In this document: in pieces, positions 7,345 to 14,589 of the stretch
Layout of the letters: each line of letters starts with the position of its first letter
How positions within the stretch are numbered: position 1 is the first letter of the stretch
Origin: UBA11889 sp002313255
GTDB taxonomy: Bacteria > Pseudomonadota > Gammaproteobacteria > Pseudomonadales > Azotimanducaceae
NCBI GenBank assembly: GCA_913045265.1
Contig: CAJWQX010000059.1
Location: 1-16,283, forward strand
DNA: 16,283 nucleotides
Direction: 5' to 3'
The notes under the pieces: model-generated
Told to the model about the DNA's origin: nothing
What the model saw: only the letters and a program-made list of their open reading frames with translations
Databases searched by the model: none
Position numbers and translations under genes: made by a program

Positions 7345-8109
7345 GTGGCCTTGCAACAAGTAGAGGATCTAAGAGCGGAAGGCGACTCCCTTCATGAATT
7401 TCTAGAAACGTTGGAGGATCACCATTGGGAAATACAAACACCCTTCAAGGATCGGACCGTCAATTGGGTCGTTCAACATTTACACGACGCCGATCGATGG
7501 ACAGTCCATTCCGTCACCGACCCAGACGGTTTCCGTGCTTGGATGAAAGATCGATCGCTCGTTAAAGATCCCGACGTGCTGCAAGGGAACGAACTGCTGC
7601 AACGCTGGCGCAGTTATTTTCAAGATTTATGTGCCGCGCTCGAAGCTGCGGATCCTGACACTCGAGCCCCCTGGTTTGGACCCGATATGGGTATCCGGAT
7701 GATGGCCACCGCACGCCAAATGGAAACTTGGGCTCACGGCCAGGATATCTACGACTTACTTCACGTCGCTCGTACAAATACCGACCGAATTCAGAACATT
7801 TGCCACATCGGCGTCCGCACGTTCGGCTGGACTTTCGTCAATCGAAAACTTGAGATACCCAACCCCATCCCGTACGTACGACTCGAGTCTCCTTCAGGGG
7901 CGATCTGGGAATGGAACGAACCATCCGAACACGACTACATCAAAGGTGCGGCCGTTGAATTCGCGCACGTCGTCACGCAGGGAAGAAACATCGCGGAAGC
8001 GGACCTAGAAGTACGCGGTCCATCTGCGACCGCTTGGATGGGTATTGCTCAGTGTTTTGCTGGACCGCCTGAAACACCACCCGTCGCCGGCCAACGCGGT
8101 TGGATCTAG
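7345..8109 (+). CDS. DinB/MDMPI-fold protein, TIGR03084-like
   Basis: This protein of 254 residues resembles the TIGR03084/mycothiol-dependent maleylpyruvate isomerase N-domain group of the DinB fold. WVVQHLHDADRW (41-52) gives the first metal His (45 or 47), and ARQMETWAHGQDIYD (123-137) gives Glu127 and His131, the usual second and third ligands of a divalent metal. The N-terminal half is helical. The C-terminal half (about 165-245) contains a sterol-carrier-like PYVRLESPSG/AAVEFAHVVTQGR stretch typical of this family. Proven relatives use a low-molecular-weight thiol with a metal to isomerise or transfer; the role here is unknown. The start is GTG, well supported by AAGGAG at 7334-7339, 5 bases upstream. 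It opens a tight run with the next three genes and lies 119 bp after the Mo hydroxylase. Confidence 0.8.
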   Translation: MALQQVEDLRAEGDSLHEFLETLEDHHWEIQTPFKDRTVNWVVQHLHDADRWTVHSVTDPDGFRAWMKDRSLVKDPDVLQGNELLQRWRSYFQDLCAALEAADPDTRAPWFGPDMGIRMMATARQMETWAHGQDIYDLLHVARTNTDRIQNICHIGVRTFGWTFVNRKLEIPNPIPYVRLESPSGAIWEWNEPSEHDYIKGAAVEFAHVVTQGRNIAEADLEVRGPSATAWMGIAQCFAGPPETPPVAGQRGWI

Positions 8110-8120
8110 CCTAACCATAA

Positions 8121-8125
8121 AAGGA
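8121..8125 (+). promoter_or_regulatory. Shine-Dalgarno AAGGA fixing the LLM oxidoreductase start
   Basis: AAGGA is followed by 6 bases and the ATG at 8132. The frame is open further upstream to 8045, inside the previous gene, but the family N-terminus (MDFGICVASHV) begins at 8132. Confidence 0.65.
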
Positions 8126-8131
8126 ACGATT

Positions 8132-9205
8132 ATGGATTTCGGAATCTGTGTTGCGTCCCACGTTAACGACATCGATTACGTCGTCCGTGCGGAACAATTA
8201 GGGTACGGCCACGCTTGGCTCGCGGATAGTCAAATGCTCTGGTCAGATTGCTACGCAACGTTGGCCATTGCGGCAACGCGTACCAGCCGAATACGGCTCG
8301 GTACAGGGGTGGCCATCGCGGGTACGCGACCAGCGCCCGTCAATGCGGCGGGTATCGCCACGATCAATGCTTTGGCGCCTGGCCGCACATTTCTTGGAGT
8401 GGGATCGGGTAATACGGCATTGCGGGTCATGGGGTTACCACCCATGCGTATCCGACAATTTGACGAGTACCTTGAAACATTGCGACCGCTTCTTCGTGGC
8501 GAAGAAGCCCTGTTCCCATCCGACCAGGGTGATATTCCCATACGCCATATCATGCCGGACAAGGGTTTTGTTAATTTCGACGAAGAAATCCCCCTCTATA
8601 TCTCTGGTTTCGGACCTCGATCGCTGGGTCTAGCCGGAAAACATGGAGATGGCGCCGTGCTAGGAATACCGGCAAATCCTGCAGTCATGGCCAACATCTG
8701 GCGCATGATTGAGGAAGGCGCGAACGAAGCTGGTAGAAGTATCGAGCGCGACGATTACTACACCACAGCACTCTCGACTATTGTCGTTCTAGACACCGGA
8801 GAGGCCGTCGATTCAGATCGCGTTAAGGCCGAATGCGGTGCCATGGCAATGGCCGCTGTCCATTATGGATATGAACAGGTGCGTAATTTCGGTCACCAGC
8901 CTGCTGGCGCACTCGCCTACATCTGGGACGACTACCGCGAAATGATCGAAGCCTACCCCGAAGAACGTCGGCATCAGCGGATTCATGGGGGACACAACTG
9001 CTGGGTTCTTCCTGAAGAAGAACGCTTTCTTACGCCGGACGTACTCCAGGCCGCTAGCCTCATTGGTACCCGTGATCAGTTGATCGATCAATTGGCGGCC
9101 TTGGACGAAGCGGGACTCGATCAAATCATGATCCTTCCCAATTTCGACACCCGTTTTGACGTGATCGAACGCGTCGCCGCCGACGTCATTCCCGCCTTCA
9201 ACTAA
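8132..9205 (+). CDS. Luciferase-like (LLM) flavin- or F420-dependent oxidoreductase
   Basis: This protein of 357 residues has the bacterial luciferase/methylene-tetrahydromethanopterin-reductase TIM-barrel pattern. MDFGICVASH is the first strand, AEQLGYGHAWLADSQ (20-34) follows, then TSRIRLGTGVAIAGTRPAPV (51-70), LAPGRTFLGVGSGN (81-94) and the mid-barrel segment IPLYISGFGPRSLGLAGKHG, which usually contacts the flavin phosphate. The C-terminus carries LIGTRDQLIDQLAALDEAGLDQIMIL, the last-helix pattern of the family. Members oxidise or reduce with FMN or deazaflavin F420; the sequence alone does not decide between these. There is no flavin reductase gene in the window. It lies 22 bp after the DinB-like gene and 33 bp before the hydrolase, so it is likely co-transcribed. 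Confidence 0.88.
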   Translation: MDFGICVASHVNDIDYVVRAEQLGYGHAWLADSQMLWSDCYATLAIAATRTSRIRLGTGVAIAGTRPAPVNAAGIATINALAPGRTFLGVGSGNTALRVMGLPPMRIRQFDEYLETLRPLLRGEEALFPSDQGDIPIRHIMPDKGFVNFDEEIPLYISGFGPRSLGLAGKHGDGAVLGIPANPAVMANIWRMIEEGANEAGRSIERDDYYTTALSTIVVLDTGEAVDSDRVKAECGAMAMAAVHYGYEQVRNFGHQPAGALAYIWDDYREMIEAYPEERRHQRIHGGHNCWVLPEEERFLTPDVLQAASLIGTRDQLIDQLAALDEAGLDQIMILPNFDTRFDVIERVAADVIPAFN

Positions 9206-9238
9206 CGAAAAATTCCATCGCGAGCGAGCAAAGACGAA

Positions 9239-10018
9239 GTGGCATCCACCTTATGGCAAACGGCCAAGGATCCGAGCGGACGGATTACCGAGGAGTTTGA
9301 TGTTACGCGCGACTCGCAACGCAACGTCACCGGTGCACTGTGGACACCCAAGGACCCGGTGGACGACATACTCATTGCGTTCGGCCACGGCGCTTCGGGC
9401 GATCGCTACCAAGCACCGATTCCATATATGGCAAATAAACTGGGGCAGTTGGGATACACCAGCGTCGCGCTGGATGGCCCAGTCCACGGTTTGCGGCAGG
9501 TTGGTCCCGGTGGACGCGAAGCCCTTGGTCTCGAATTAGAGCGTCAAACTGTCATCGAGGATATGGTGGCCGATTGGAAAGTCGCCATCGATGCGGTCGA
9601 ACGTAAAAATGCAACAGACACCAACCGTTTCGCATATTTTGGATTATCGATGGGTTCTATCTTCGGTATCCCGCTGCTAGCGGAACGTTCACGAAATCAA
9701 TACAACGTCACTGTGGCTGTTTTGGGACTTCTCGGGACGACCGGGGCGGTCGCAAAATTTGCGGACCGTCTGACCGACGACGCCAATGCCATCAACTGCC
9801 CTCTTCTCTACCTTATGCAACTCGAAGATGAGCTCTTTCCGCGTGACGGGTACCTGGAACTTTTCGATTCGTTGGGGTCCCCGGACAAGCGCATGCACGC
9901 GAATCCCGGGCTTCATCCCGAAATCCCAGAGGAGGAAATTAACTCGGCAATCGACTTCCTCTCCAAGCATCTCGAAGGAGACGTCCCTCGACACATCATC
10001 AACCCACTGGCGGAATGA
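9239..10018 (+). CDS. Alpha/beta hydrolase, dienelactone-hydrolase-like
   Basis: This protein of 259 residues has the alpha/beta hydrolase features FGHGASGDRY (48-57, oxyanion region), GLSMGS (135-140, Ser137 nucleophile), LEDELF (195-200, Asp197) and NPGLHPEIP (222-230, His226). The triad is therefore complete. No signal peptide is present. The proposed start is GTG at 9239, 33 bp after the LLM gene. The Shine-Dalgarno is weak, and no better in-frame start is obvious. The stop overlaps the SDR ATG by 4 bp (ATGA). The reaction could be ester, lactone or C-C bond hydrolysis of an intermediate made by the oxidoreductases next to it; the sequence does not say which. Confidence 0.82.
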   Translation: MASTLWQTAKDPSGRITEEFDVTRDSQRNVTGALWTPKDPVDDILIAFGHGASGDRYQAPIPYMANKLGQLGYTSVALDGPVHGLRQVGPGGREALGLELERQTVIEDMVADWKVAIDAVERKNATDTNRFAYFGLSMGSIFGIPLLAERSRNQYNVTVAVLGLLGTTGAVAKFADRLTDDANAINCPLLYLMQLEDELFPRDGYLELFDSLGSPDKRMHANPGLHPEIPEEEINSAIDFLSKHLEGDVPRHIINPLAE

Positions 10019-10899
10019 ATATGGGAAATCGTTTAGATAACAAAGTCATCGTAATTACGGGTGCAGCGAGTGGCATGGGTCGAGCGGCCACGCTGCGATT
10101 TCTTGACGAAGGTGCCGCAGTCGTGGTCGCGGATCTCAACGTAGAAACAGGAAACGAAACGATGGCACTGGCACGCGAAGCCGGCCACAAACAGATTGAA
10201 TTCGTACGTACGGACGTAACCCAAGAATCCGATATTGAGGCCATGATCGCTACGGCGTTGGATCGTTTTGGTCGCCTGGATGGCGTTTTCAACAACGCCG
10301 GCATCGGAGGCGTGATCGGCCCCATCACCGATATTTCGGTTGACGATTGGGATGAAACGTTTGCCATGCTGTCGCGGTCGGTTTTCCTCGGTATCAAGCA
10401 CGCCGCAAGGGCGCTAATCCGACAAGATGAGGGCGGCGTGATCCTTTCGACAGCTTCCGTCGCTGGTATGGCGGGCGGCGCCGGACCACAAGCCTATTCG
10501 GCGGCGAAAGCCAGCGTCATTAATCTCACGAAAAACGCGGCGGTCGAATTGGCCCCGCATAGAATCCGCGTGAATGCCATTGCGCCGGGTGTGATCGTGA
10601 CGCCCCTCGCCGCACGAGGCGGCATGGAGGACGATAGCGCGGCGAAATTGCAGCCCTGGCCCGAAGCCGGCCAGTCCGAAGACATAGCAAACTTGGCACT
10701 ATTTCTGATGAGCGACGAATCGCGTTTCATTACCGGCGCCAATTACCTATGCGATGGTGGTGTTCTCGCGAGGGGCCCACGCATTTTTCGACCCGAAGAC
10801 GATGGCGGTGGACGCCGGCCCGGGGCCCGGATCGGGATGACGTACGGCAGCACCGGCCTGAAACCTAAGCTGAGACCCGGCAAAACCGAAAAAGACTGA
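10015..10899 (+). CDS. Short-chain dehydrogenase/reductase (SDR)
   Basis: This protein of 294 residues is a classical SDR. The nucleotide-binding motif TGAASGMG is at 15-22, and Asp40 ends the second strand, which favours NAD over NADP. NNAG is at 93-96, the probable catalytic Ser148 in LSTASVAG, and Tyr161 and Lys165 in YSAAK. Then comes NAIAPGVIVTPL (187-198). The Asn of the catalytic tetrad (usually in the xVNxxGxF segment) aligns with Leu119 in AMLSRSVFLG. The C-terminus ends in a basic Gly/Arg/Lys tail (about residues 258-294) beyond the core. ATG 10015 gives coupling with the hydrolase. An ATG at 10021 is equally plausible. It probably oxidises an alcohol to a ketone in the same pathway. 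Confidence 0.87.
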   Translation: MNMGNRLDNKVIVITGAASGMGRAATLRFLDEGAAVVVADLNVETGNETMALAREAGHKQIEFVRTDVTQESDIEAMIATALDRFGRLDGVFNNAGIGGVIGPITDISVDDWDETFAMLSRSVFLGIKHAARALIRQDEGGVILSTASVAGMAGGAGPQAYSAAKASVINLTKNAAVELAPHRIRVNAIAPGVIVTPLAARGGMEDDSAAKLQPWPEAGQSEDIANLALFLMSDESRFITGANYLCDGGVLARGPRIFRPEDDGGGRRPGARIGMTYGSTGLKPKLRPGKTEKD

Positions 10900-10906
10900 A
10901 CTCGAA

Positions 10907-11284
10907 TTAAAGGACCGCGGTCGCTTGAATCTCGATCTTCGCGTTCAGCGCCATTCCGGCTACAGCGACTGCTGTTCGTGCTGGGTACGGTCCTGGGCCA
11001 AAAAAGTCCTTATAGGCTTCATTCATCGCCATAAAATCGGCAAAGTCCGAAAGGAACACCTCGCACCGGACAATTTTTTCCTTCGAACTACCTGCTTCAA
11101 GGAGCACGCCCTCGATGTTCTCGAGTGCCTGCCTGGTTTCTGATGCGATTCCACCTTGTACCAATTTAGTACTTCCGGCGCCGATACCCAATTGGCCGGA
11201 AAGGTACAAAACCGATCCAGCTCGAACGGCCGCAGAAAATGGTAAAGGGAGAGTAGACGGTAGGTGTTCAAGTGTCGGTTCCAT
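10907..11284 (-). CDS. RidA/YjgF/UK114-family protein
   Basis: This protein of 125 residues is the normal length for the family. AGSVLYLSGQLGIG (22-35) is the conserved strand-turn, QALENIEGVLLEAGSS (52-67) the helix, and PYPARTAVAVAGMALNAKIEIQATAVL (99-125) the C-terminus. Arg103 is the position that binds carboxylate ligands, and Glu118 lies near the active-site pocket. RidA proper deaminates reactive enamine/imine intermediates. The canonical RLP segment after Arg is replaced here by AGMAL, so this is likely one of the Rid subgroups, whose role is less certain. CTGGAG lies upstream of the ATG at 11284. The gene is convergent with the SDR, with 7 bp between stops, and divergent from the dioxygenase gene. 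Confidence 0.87.
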   Translation of the reverse strand: MEPTLEHLPSTLPLPFSAAVRAGSVLYLSGQLGIGAGSTKLVQGGIASETRQALENIEGVLLEAGSSKEKIVRCEVFLSDFADFMAMNEAYKDFFGPGPYPARTAVAVAGMALNAKIEIQATAVL

Positions 11285-11319
11285 GTTTGATTACTCCAGA
11301 AAAGGCGACAATGTGACGC

Positions 11320-11342
11320 ATAAGTACCTTAATTTAACTTAT
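11320..11342. promoter_or_regulatory. Possible operator inverted repeat
   Basis: ATAAGT (11320-11325) and ACTTAT (11337-11342) form a perfect 6-bp inverted repeat around 11 AT-rich bases. It sits in the 172-bp divergent region between the RidA-family gene and the dioxygenase gene. Its position, 36 bp upstream of the RidA ATG, suits a regulator site, but no regulator gene is seen. It may be chance. Confidence 0.25.
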
Positions 11343-11456
11343 TCTTCGGTATAGATTAGTGCTACTTATTTTCTTCAAAATGACGGATTGCATACGCAAC
11401 GAAAGGCGCTCGGCTATGCTGTCCGCCGAATCATCTTCTAAAAACGATTCTTAGTT

Positions 11457-12542
11457 ATGCGTATCCTCTCCGTTGAACAAAAAATGTCCTTCTACGAGAA
11501 CGGGTACGTTGTTCTACGCGATATCGTCCCGATCGAAGCCGCAAACGCGGCACGACGTTTGGTCAATCGCAGATTAGGTAATTTGAGATCGAAAGCGCAA
11601 ACGGCAGCGATGATCGCCCGAGCCGCTGGAACGAGCATCGACGCTCACGGTATTGAGCGTATTCAAGAAGCTACTCTGCAATCGATGCGTGCCGGCACGG
11701 ACACCCGTCTCATGCGCCTTGTCGCACCCGAAAGCAATCTCATGTGCGTGATCCAAGAAGCGCTCGGCGGTCCGGTTTGCGAAATAACCGGTGCACAACT
11801 TGCGACCAATTTTCCTGCTGATCCCGGACCCCAAATCAACGAATCAGGTTATTCGGACGAAGACACCCCGTTTAGAGGCTGGCACGGACACCTCGACGGA
11901 CTCTGGAACGGCGCCACATCAATCCATCAAGATACCTCAACGCCCATGACGGAGAACGAATGGAAGGACTGGTTACAAGAACCCGCCCGAAATGGCGGAA
12001 TGAAATCCTATCCTGATCATGGAACTTCCATTTCCAACTTCACCGGCCTCTTGGGAATACCGCTATCTGATCAGTCTGTATTGGGTTGTGGAAACCTAGG
12101 GCTGTTGGCTGGCGCCCACCACCACATCGAACGTTTTTTTCAAAAACAGCGTAACGCTGGAGGACCGCTCGGACCGGGCGGTCCTGAGTGGGAACGCTTC
12201 GATCTTGAAGCTCCCAACGGATGCGGTTTAAGGCACTATCCAGAAGCTGTGCGGGATGCGTTTCGACAAAATGCTACCGAGACCGCCGACGGCCGAATTT
12301 GGCCGGCACCCACCTTCATGCAAGTCAAGCCGGGCGACGCCGTGCTAGTTTTGCACTCAACGCCCCACGGCGCATCTCGCGTCGAGGGCCCTGATCCTCG
12401 ATTCATGGCGTATTTTCGCTTAACGTCGGCGGCGCGACCGGCAAGTCACGAGTCTATTTATCCAGATGCGTTGTGTGATAACTGGCTTGAGTGGAAGGGC
12501 ATGCGCGAAACAGTCGGTAGGGTCCGTCAGCGCTCCCAATAA
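11457..12542 (+). CDS. Phytanoyl-CoA dioxygenase (PhyH)-type Fe(II)/2-oxoglutarate oxygenase
   Basis: This protein of 361 residues begins with LSVEQKMSFYENGYVVLRDI, the standard PhyH N-terminus, which supports the ATG at 11457 over an internal ATG at 11484. The iron site is HLD (His145, Asp147) in GWHGHLDGLW, followed by the distal His in VLVLHSTPHGASR (His304 probable, His300 alternative). An Arg in that region (308 or 316) or in YFRL (321) would bind 2-oxoglutarate. The span from HxD to the distal His is about 155 residues, longer than in phytanoyl-CoA hydroxylase, because of an insert with GGPLGPGGPEWERF. Members hydroxylate or epimerise many small molecules; the substrate is unknown. The CoA specificity implied by the family name should not be assumed. 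The product reads as cytoplasmic. Confidence 0.82.
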   Translation: MRILSVEQKMSFYENGYVVLRDIVPIEAANAARRLVNRRLGNLRSKAQTAAMIARAAGTSIDAHGIERIQEATLQSMRAGTDTRLMRLVAPESNLMCVIQEALGGPVCEITGAQLATNFPADPGPQINESGYSDEDTPFRGWHGHLDGLWNGATSIHQDTSTPMTENEWKDWLQEPARNGGMKSYPDHGTSISNFTGLLGIPLSDQSVLGCGNLGLLAGAHHHIERFFQKQRNAGGPLGPGGPEWERFDLEAPNGCGLRHYPEAVRDAFRQNATETADGRIWPAPTFMQVKPGDAVLVLHSTPHGASRVEGPDPRFMAYFRLTSAARPASHESIYPDALCDNWLEWKGMRETVGRVRQRSQ

Positions 12543-12559
12543 ATATCGTAAATCTGCCA

Positions 12560-13306
12560 TCAAACTCGCTTTTGAACTAATTCGGCGAGTTCTAATAAAT
12601 TAGACGCTACGAAATCCCAATCACTTGTCGGCTCAAGTTCTTCTCCCTGACCCACACCCCCGAATTCATCGGGTCGTTTAATAAAGGCAGTTAATAATCC
12701 ATGCGCTCGAGCATGGACGAGGTCTTTCTGGTGCGCGGCCACCATGACGCACTCTGAGGGATCAATCGCTAATGCCTCGACCGAGAGCAGATACGTTTGA
12801 GGGTGCGGTTTATAAAATCCCGAAGCTTCTGGACCAAGAACCGCGTCCCACACAATGCCTAAGTGCTCCGCCAACGGTGTCATGTCGACGTAGCTCCCGT
12901 TGGAGCAGGTCGCACAAGGGGCAATCAATCGGAGTGCCGAAAGACCTGCAACCGTGTCAGGCCAAGGCCGCAGCCGGCGCCAAACTCCGTTCAAACTTCC
13001 CGCGTCTGAATCCGTCAGCTCCATCGAAAGACGCACCTTGGCCAGCTCTTTGAGCGCTTCGAGAGTGAGCGTTGCGAGCGGAACGAAAGGTTGGCGAGAA
13101 GAAGCTCGGCGAGTGGTTTCCGAGGCGTAAGCGCCCCGCCACTGACGCGCAAACTCCGAAGCATCCTCAGTAATCCCCTTTGCCGAGGTGTAGGACTCGA
13201 TCGCCTCGGTCATCGGCTTGTGCCAGTCGCATACCGTACCGTAGACATCGAAGAGAAATCCCTTAATCAATCGCAAAATCCGACACACTCCAGGAAACAA
13301 CAGCAT
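12560..13306 (-). CDS. HAD hydrolase, type II haloacid dehalogenase-like
   Basis: With the ATG at 13306 the protein is 248 residues. HAD motif I is FLFDVYGTVCDW (nucleophile Asp20, Thr24), motif II is CSNGS (134-138), motif III Lys166 lies in GFYKPHPQTYL, and motif IV is VMVAAHQKDLVHAR (188-200) with Asp195. DVYGT and the KPHPxxY run are typical of the L-2-haloacid dehalogenase group. In proven enzymes the motif IV region reads SSNAWD. Here it is AAHQKD, so one catalytic-region Asn is His192. That AAH form is common in unproven members, so dehalogenase activity is not certain and phosphatase activity is an alternative. The true start may be later: residues 1-12 look unlike the family, and TTG codons at 13276 and 13270 precede the KGFLFDVYGT core. 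It converges with the dioxygenase gene (17 bp) and diverges from the ACAD pair (79 bp). Confidence 0.8.
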   Translation of the reverse strand: MLLFPGVCRILRLIKGFLFDVYGTVCDWHKPMTEAIESYTSAKGITEDASEFARQWRGAYASETTRRASSRQPFVPLATLTLEALKELAKVRLSMELTDSDAGSLNGVWRRLRPWPDTVAGLSALRLIAPCATCSNGSYVDMTPLAEHLGIVWDAVLGPEASGFYKPHPQTYLLSVEALAIDPSECVMVAAHQKDLVHARAHGLLTAFIKRPDEFGGVGQGEELEPTSDWDFVASNLLELAELVQKRV

Positions 13307-13385
13307 AGCGTGAAGGGCCCATCCACCCCAGATCGACGTTCAGCTCGCGTGTAGTAGCATAGGAATCACCAACGGAGGCCTAACC

Positions 13386-14579
13386 ATGGATCTTGCGTAT
13401 AGCCCCGAATACGAACAATACCGGATGGAAGTTCGGCAATTCTTAGACACAAATAAAGATCAGTCGCCGCCCCTATACGGACGAGGCAACGGCGATGGCA
13501 AAGCGCGAGATTGGCAGAAACTCCTGATTGAAAACGGTTATGCCGCTCGCACTATCCCCAAGGAGTACGGAGGTTTTGGTGGCGAGCCCGACATACTCAA
13601 GTCACACATAATTGCGGAAGAATTCGCGAGTGCTGCTGTACGTCCAGGTCATTCCGGCGACAATCGACTGGTACCTACTGTTCTGGAGCTCGGAACGGAA
13701 GAACAGAGGCAGTGGCTAGTGCCCCCAACAGTGCGCGGCGACATGATTTGGTGCCAGGGCTATTCTGAACCGGGCAGCGGATCCGACCTGGCATCGTTGT
13801 CGACCAGGGCTGTCATTGACGGTGACGACTTTGTCATCAATGGTCAAAAAATCTGGACATCGGGCGCACAGCATGCCGACATGATTTTTTGCCTCGTTCG
13901 AACCGAGCCGGACGCGCCAAAACATCAAGGCATTAGTTATTTGGTTTTTTCGATGGATACGCCAGGGATCGAAGTCCGGCCACTTGTGACCATGACGGGT
14001 GAAGCCACATTCAATGAAGTTTTTTTCACTGACGTCCGCGTTCCTAAACATCAGATCATTGGGAACCGTGGCGAAGGTTGGTTTGTCGCAAACAATACTC
14101 TTAAGCACGAACGGGAAGGCCTCGGGGATCCAAATCAGGCAGAAAATCGTTTCCGAGAAATTGTCGATCTAATGCAACGAGAAACAATAGATAGCAATCG
14201 ACTTATCGATAATCCGACCTACCGCGACCGCTTGTTATCCCTTCAAGGGCGAATGCTAGCAATGAAGTTCAACGGCATGCGCGTTCTGACCAGCCAAATT
14301 AAAAAAGAAGAACCTGGTCTTCCACGGTGGATCATCAAGCTTCAGGGATGCGAACTTAACCATCAGATGGCGGCCATGGCTATCGATTCGATGGGGGAGC
14401 TCGGCATCCTTTACGACGACGGCCCCTACCTCCGTGATCAAGGTCGATGGCAACAGCGCTACATGATGGATCTCGGGCTCATCATTGGCGGGGGCACCGC
14501 TCAGATCCAGAAAAATATGATCGGCGAACGAGCGTTGGGTCTGCCAAAGGAACCCAAGTTCGAGAAACCGCTTAACTAG
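13386..14579 (+). CDS. Acyl-CoA dehydrogenase, large partner of a pair
   Basis: This protein of 397 residues is a full acyl-CoA dehydrogenase. QGYSEPGSGSDLASLSTRA (124-142) is the FAD/substrate segment, IWTSGAQHAD (156-165) the flavin-stacking strand, NEVFFTDVRVP (210-220) the beta-domain border, and GEGW (229-232) the start of the C-terminal helices. At the MCAD catalytic position (YEGTxQIQ) it has GGGTAQIQ at 368-375, so that Glu is missing. Glu242 in TLKHERE is a candidate base, as in ACADs with the base on the earlier helix. It would oxidise an acyl-CoA to the 2-enoyl-CoA and pass electrons to ETF, which is not encoded here. GGAGG lies at 13374-13378, 7 bases before the ATG. The second ACAD follows 10 bp later. 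Confidence 0.9.
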   Translation: MDLAYSPEYEQYRMEVRQFLDTNKDQSPPLYGRGNGDGKARDWQKLLIENGYAARTIPKEYGGFGGEPDILKSHIIAEEFASAAVRPGHSGDNRLVPTVLELGTEEQRQWLVPPTVRGDMIWCQGYSEPGSGSDLASLSTRAVIDGDDFVINGQKIWTSGAQHADMIFCLVRTEPDAPKHQGISYLVFSMDTPGIEVRPLVTMTGEATFNEVFFTDVRVPKHQIIGNRGEGWFVANNTLKHEREGLGDPNQAENRFREIVDLMQRETIDSNRLIDNPTYRDRLLSLQGRMLAMKFNGMRVLTSQIKKEEPGLPRWIIKLQGCELNHQMAAMAIDSMGELGILYDDGPYLRDQGRWQQRYMMDLGLIIGGGTAQIQKNMIGERALGLPKEPKFEKPLN

Positions 14580-14589
14580 GGGGCGCGCC

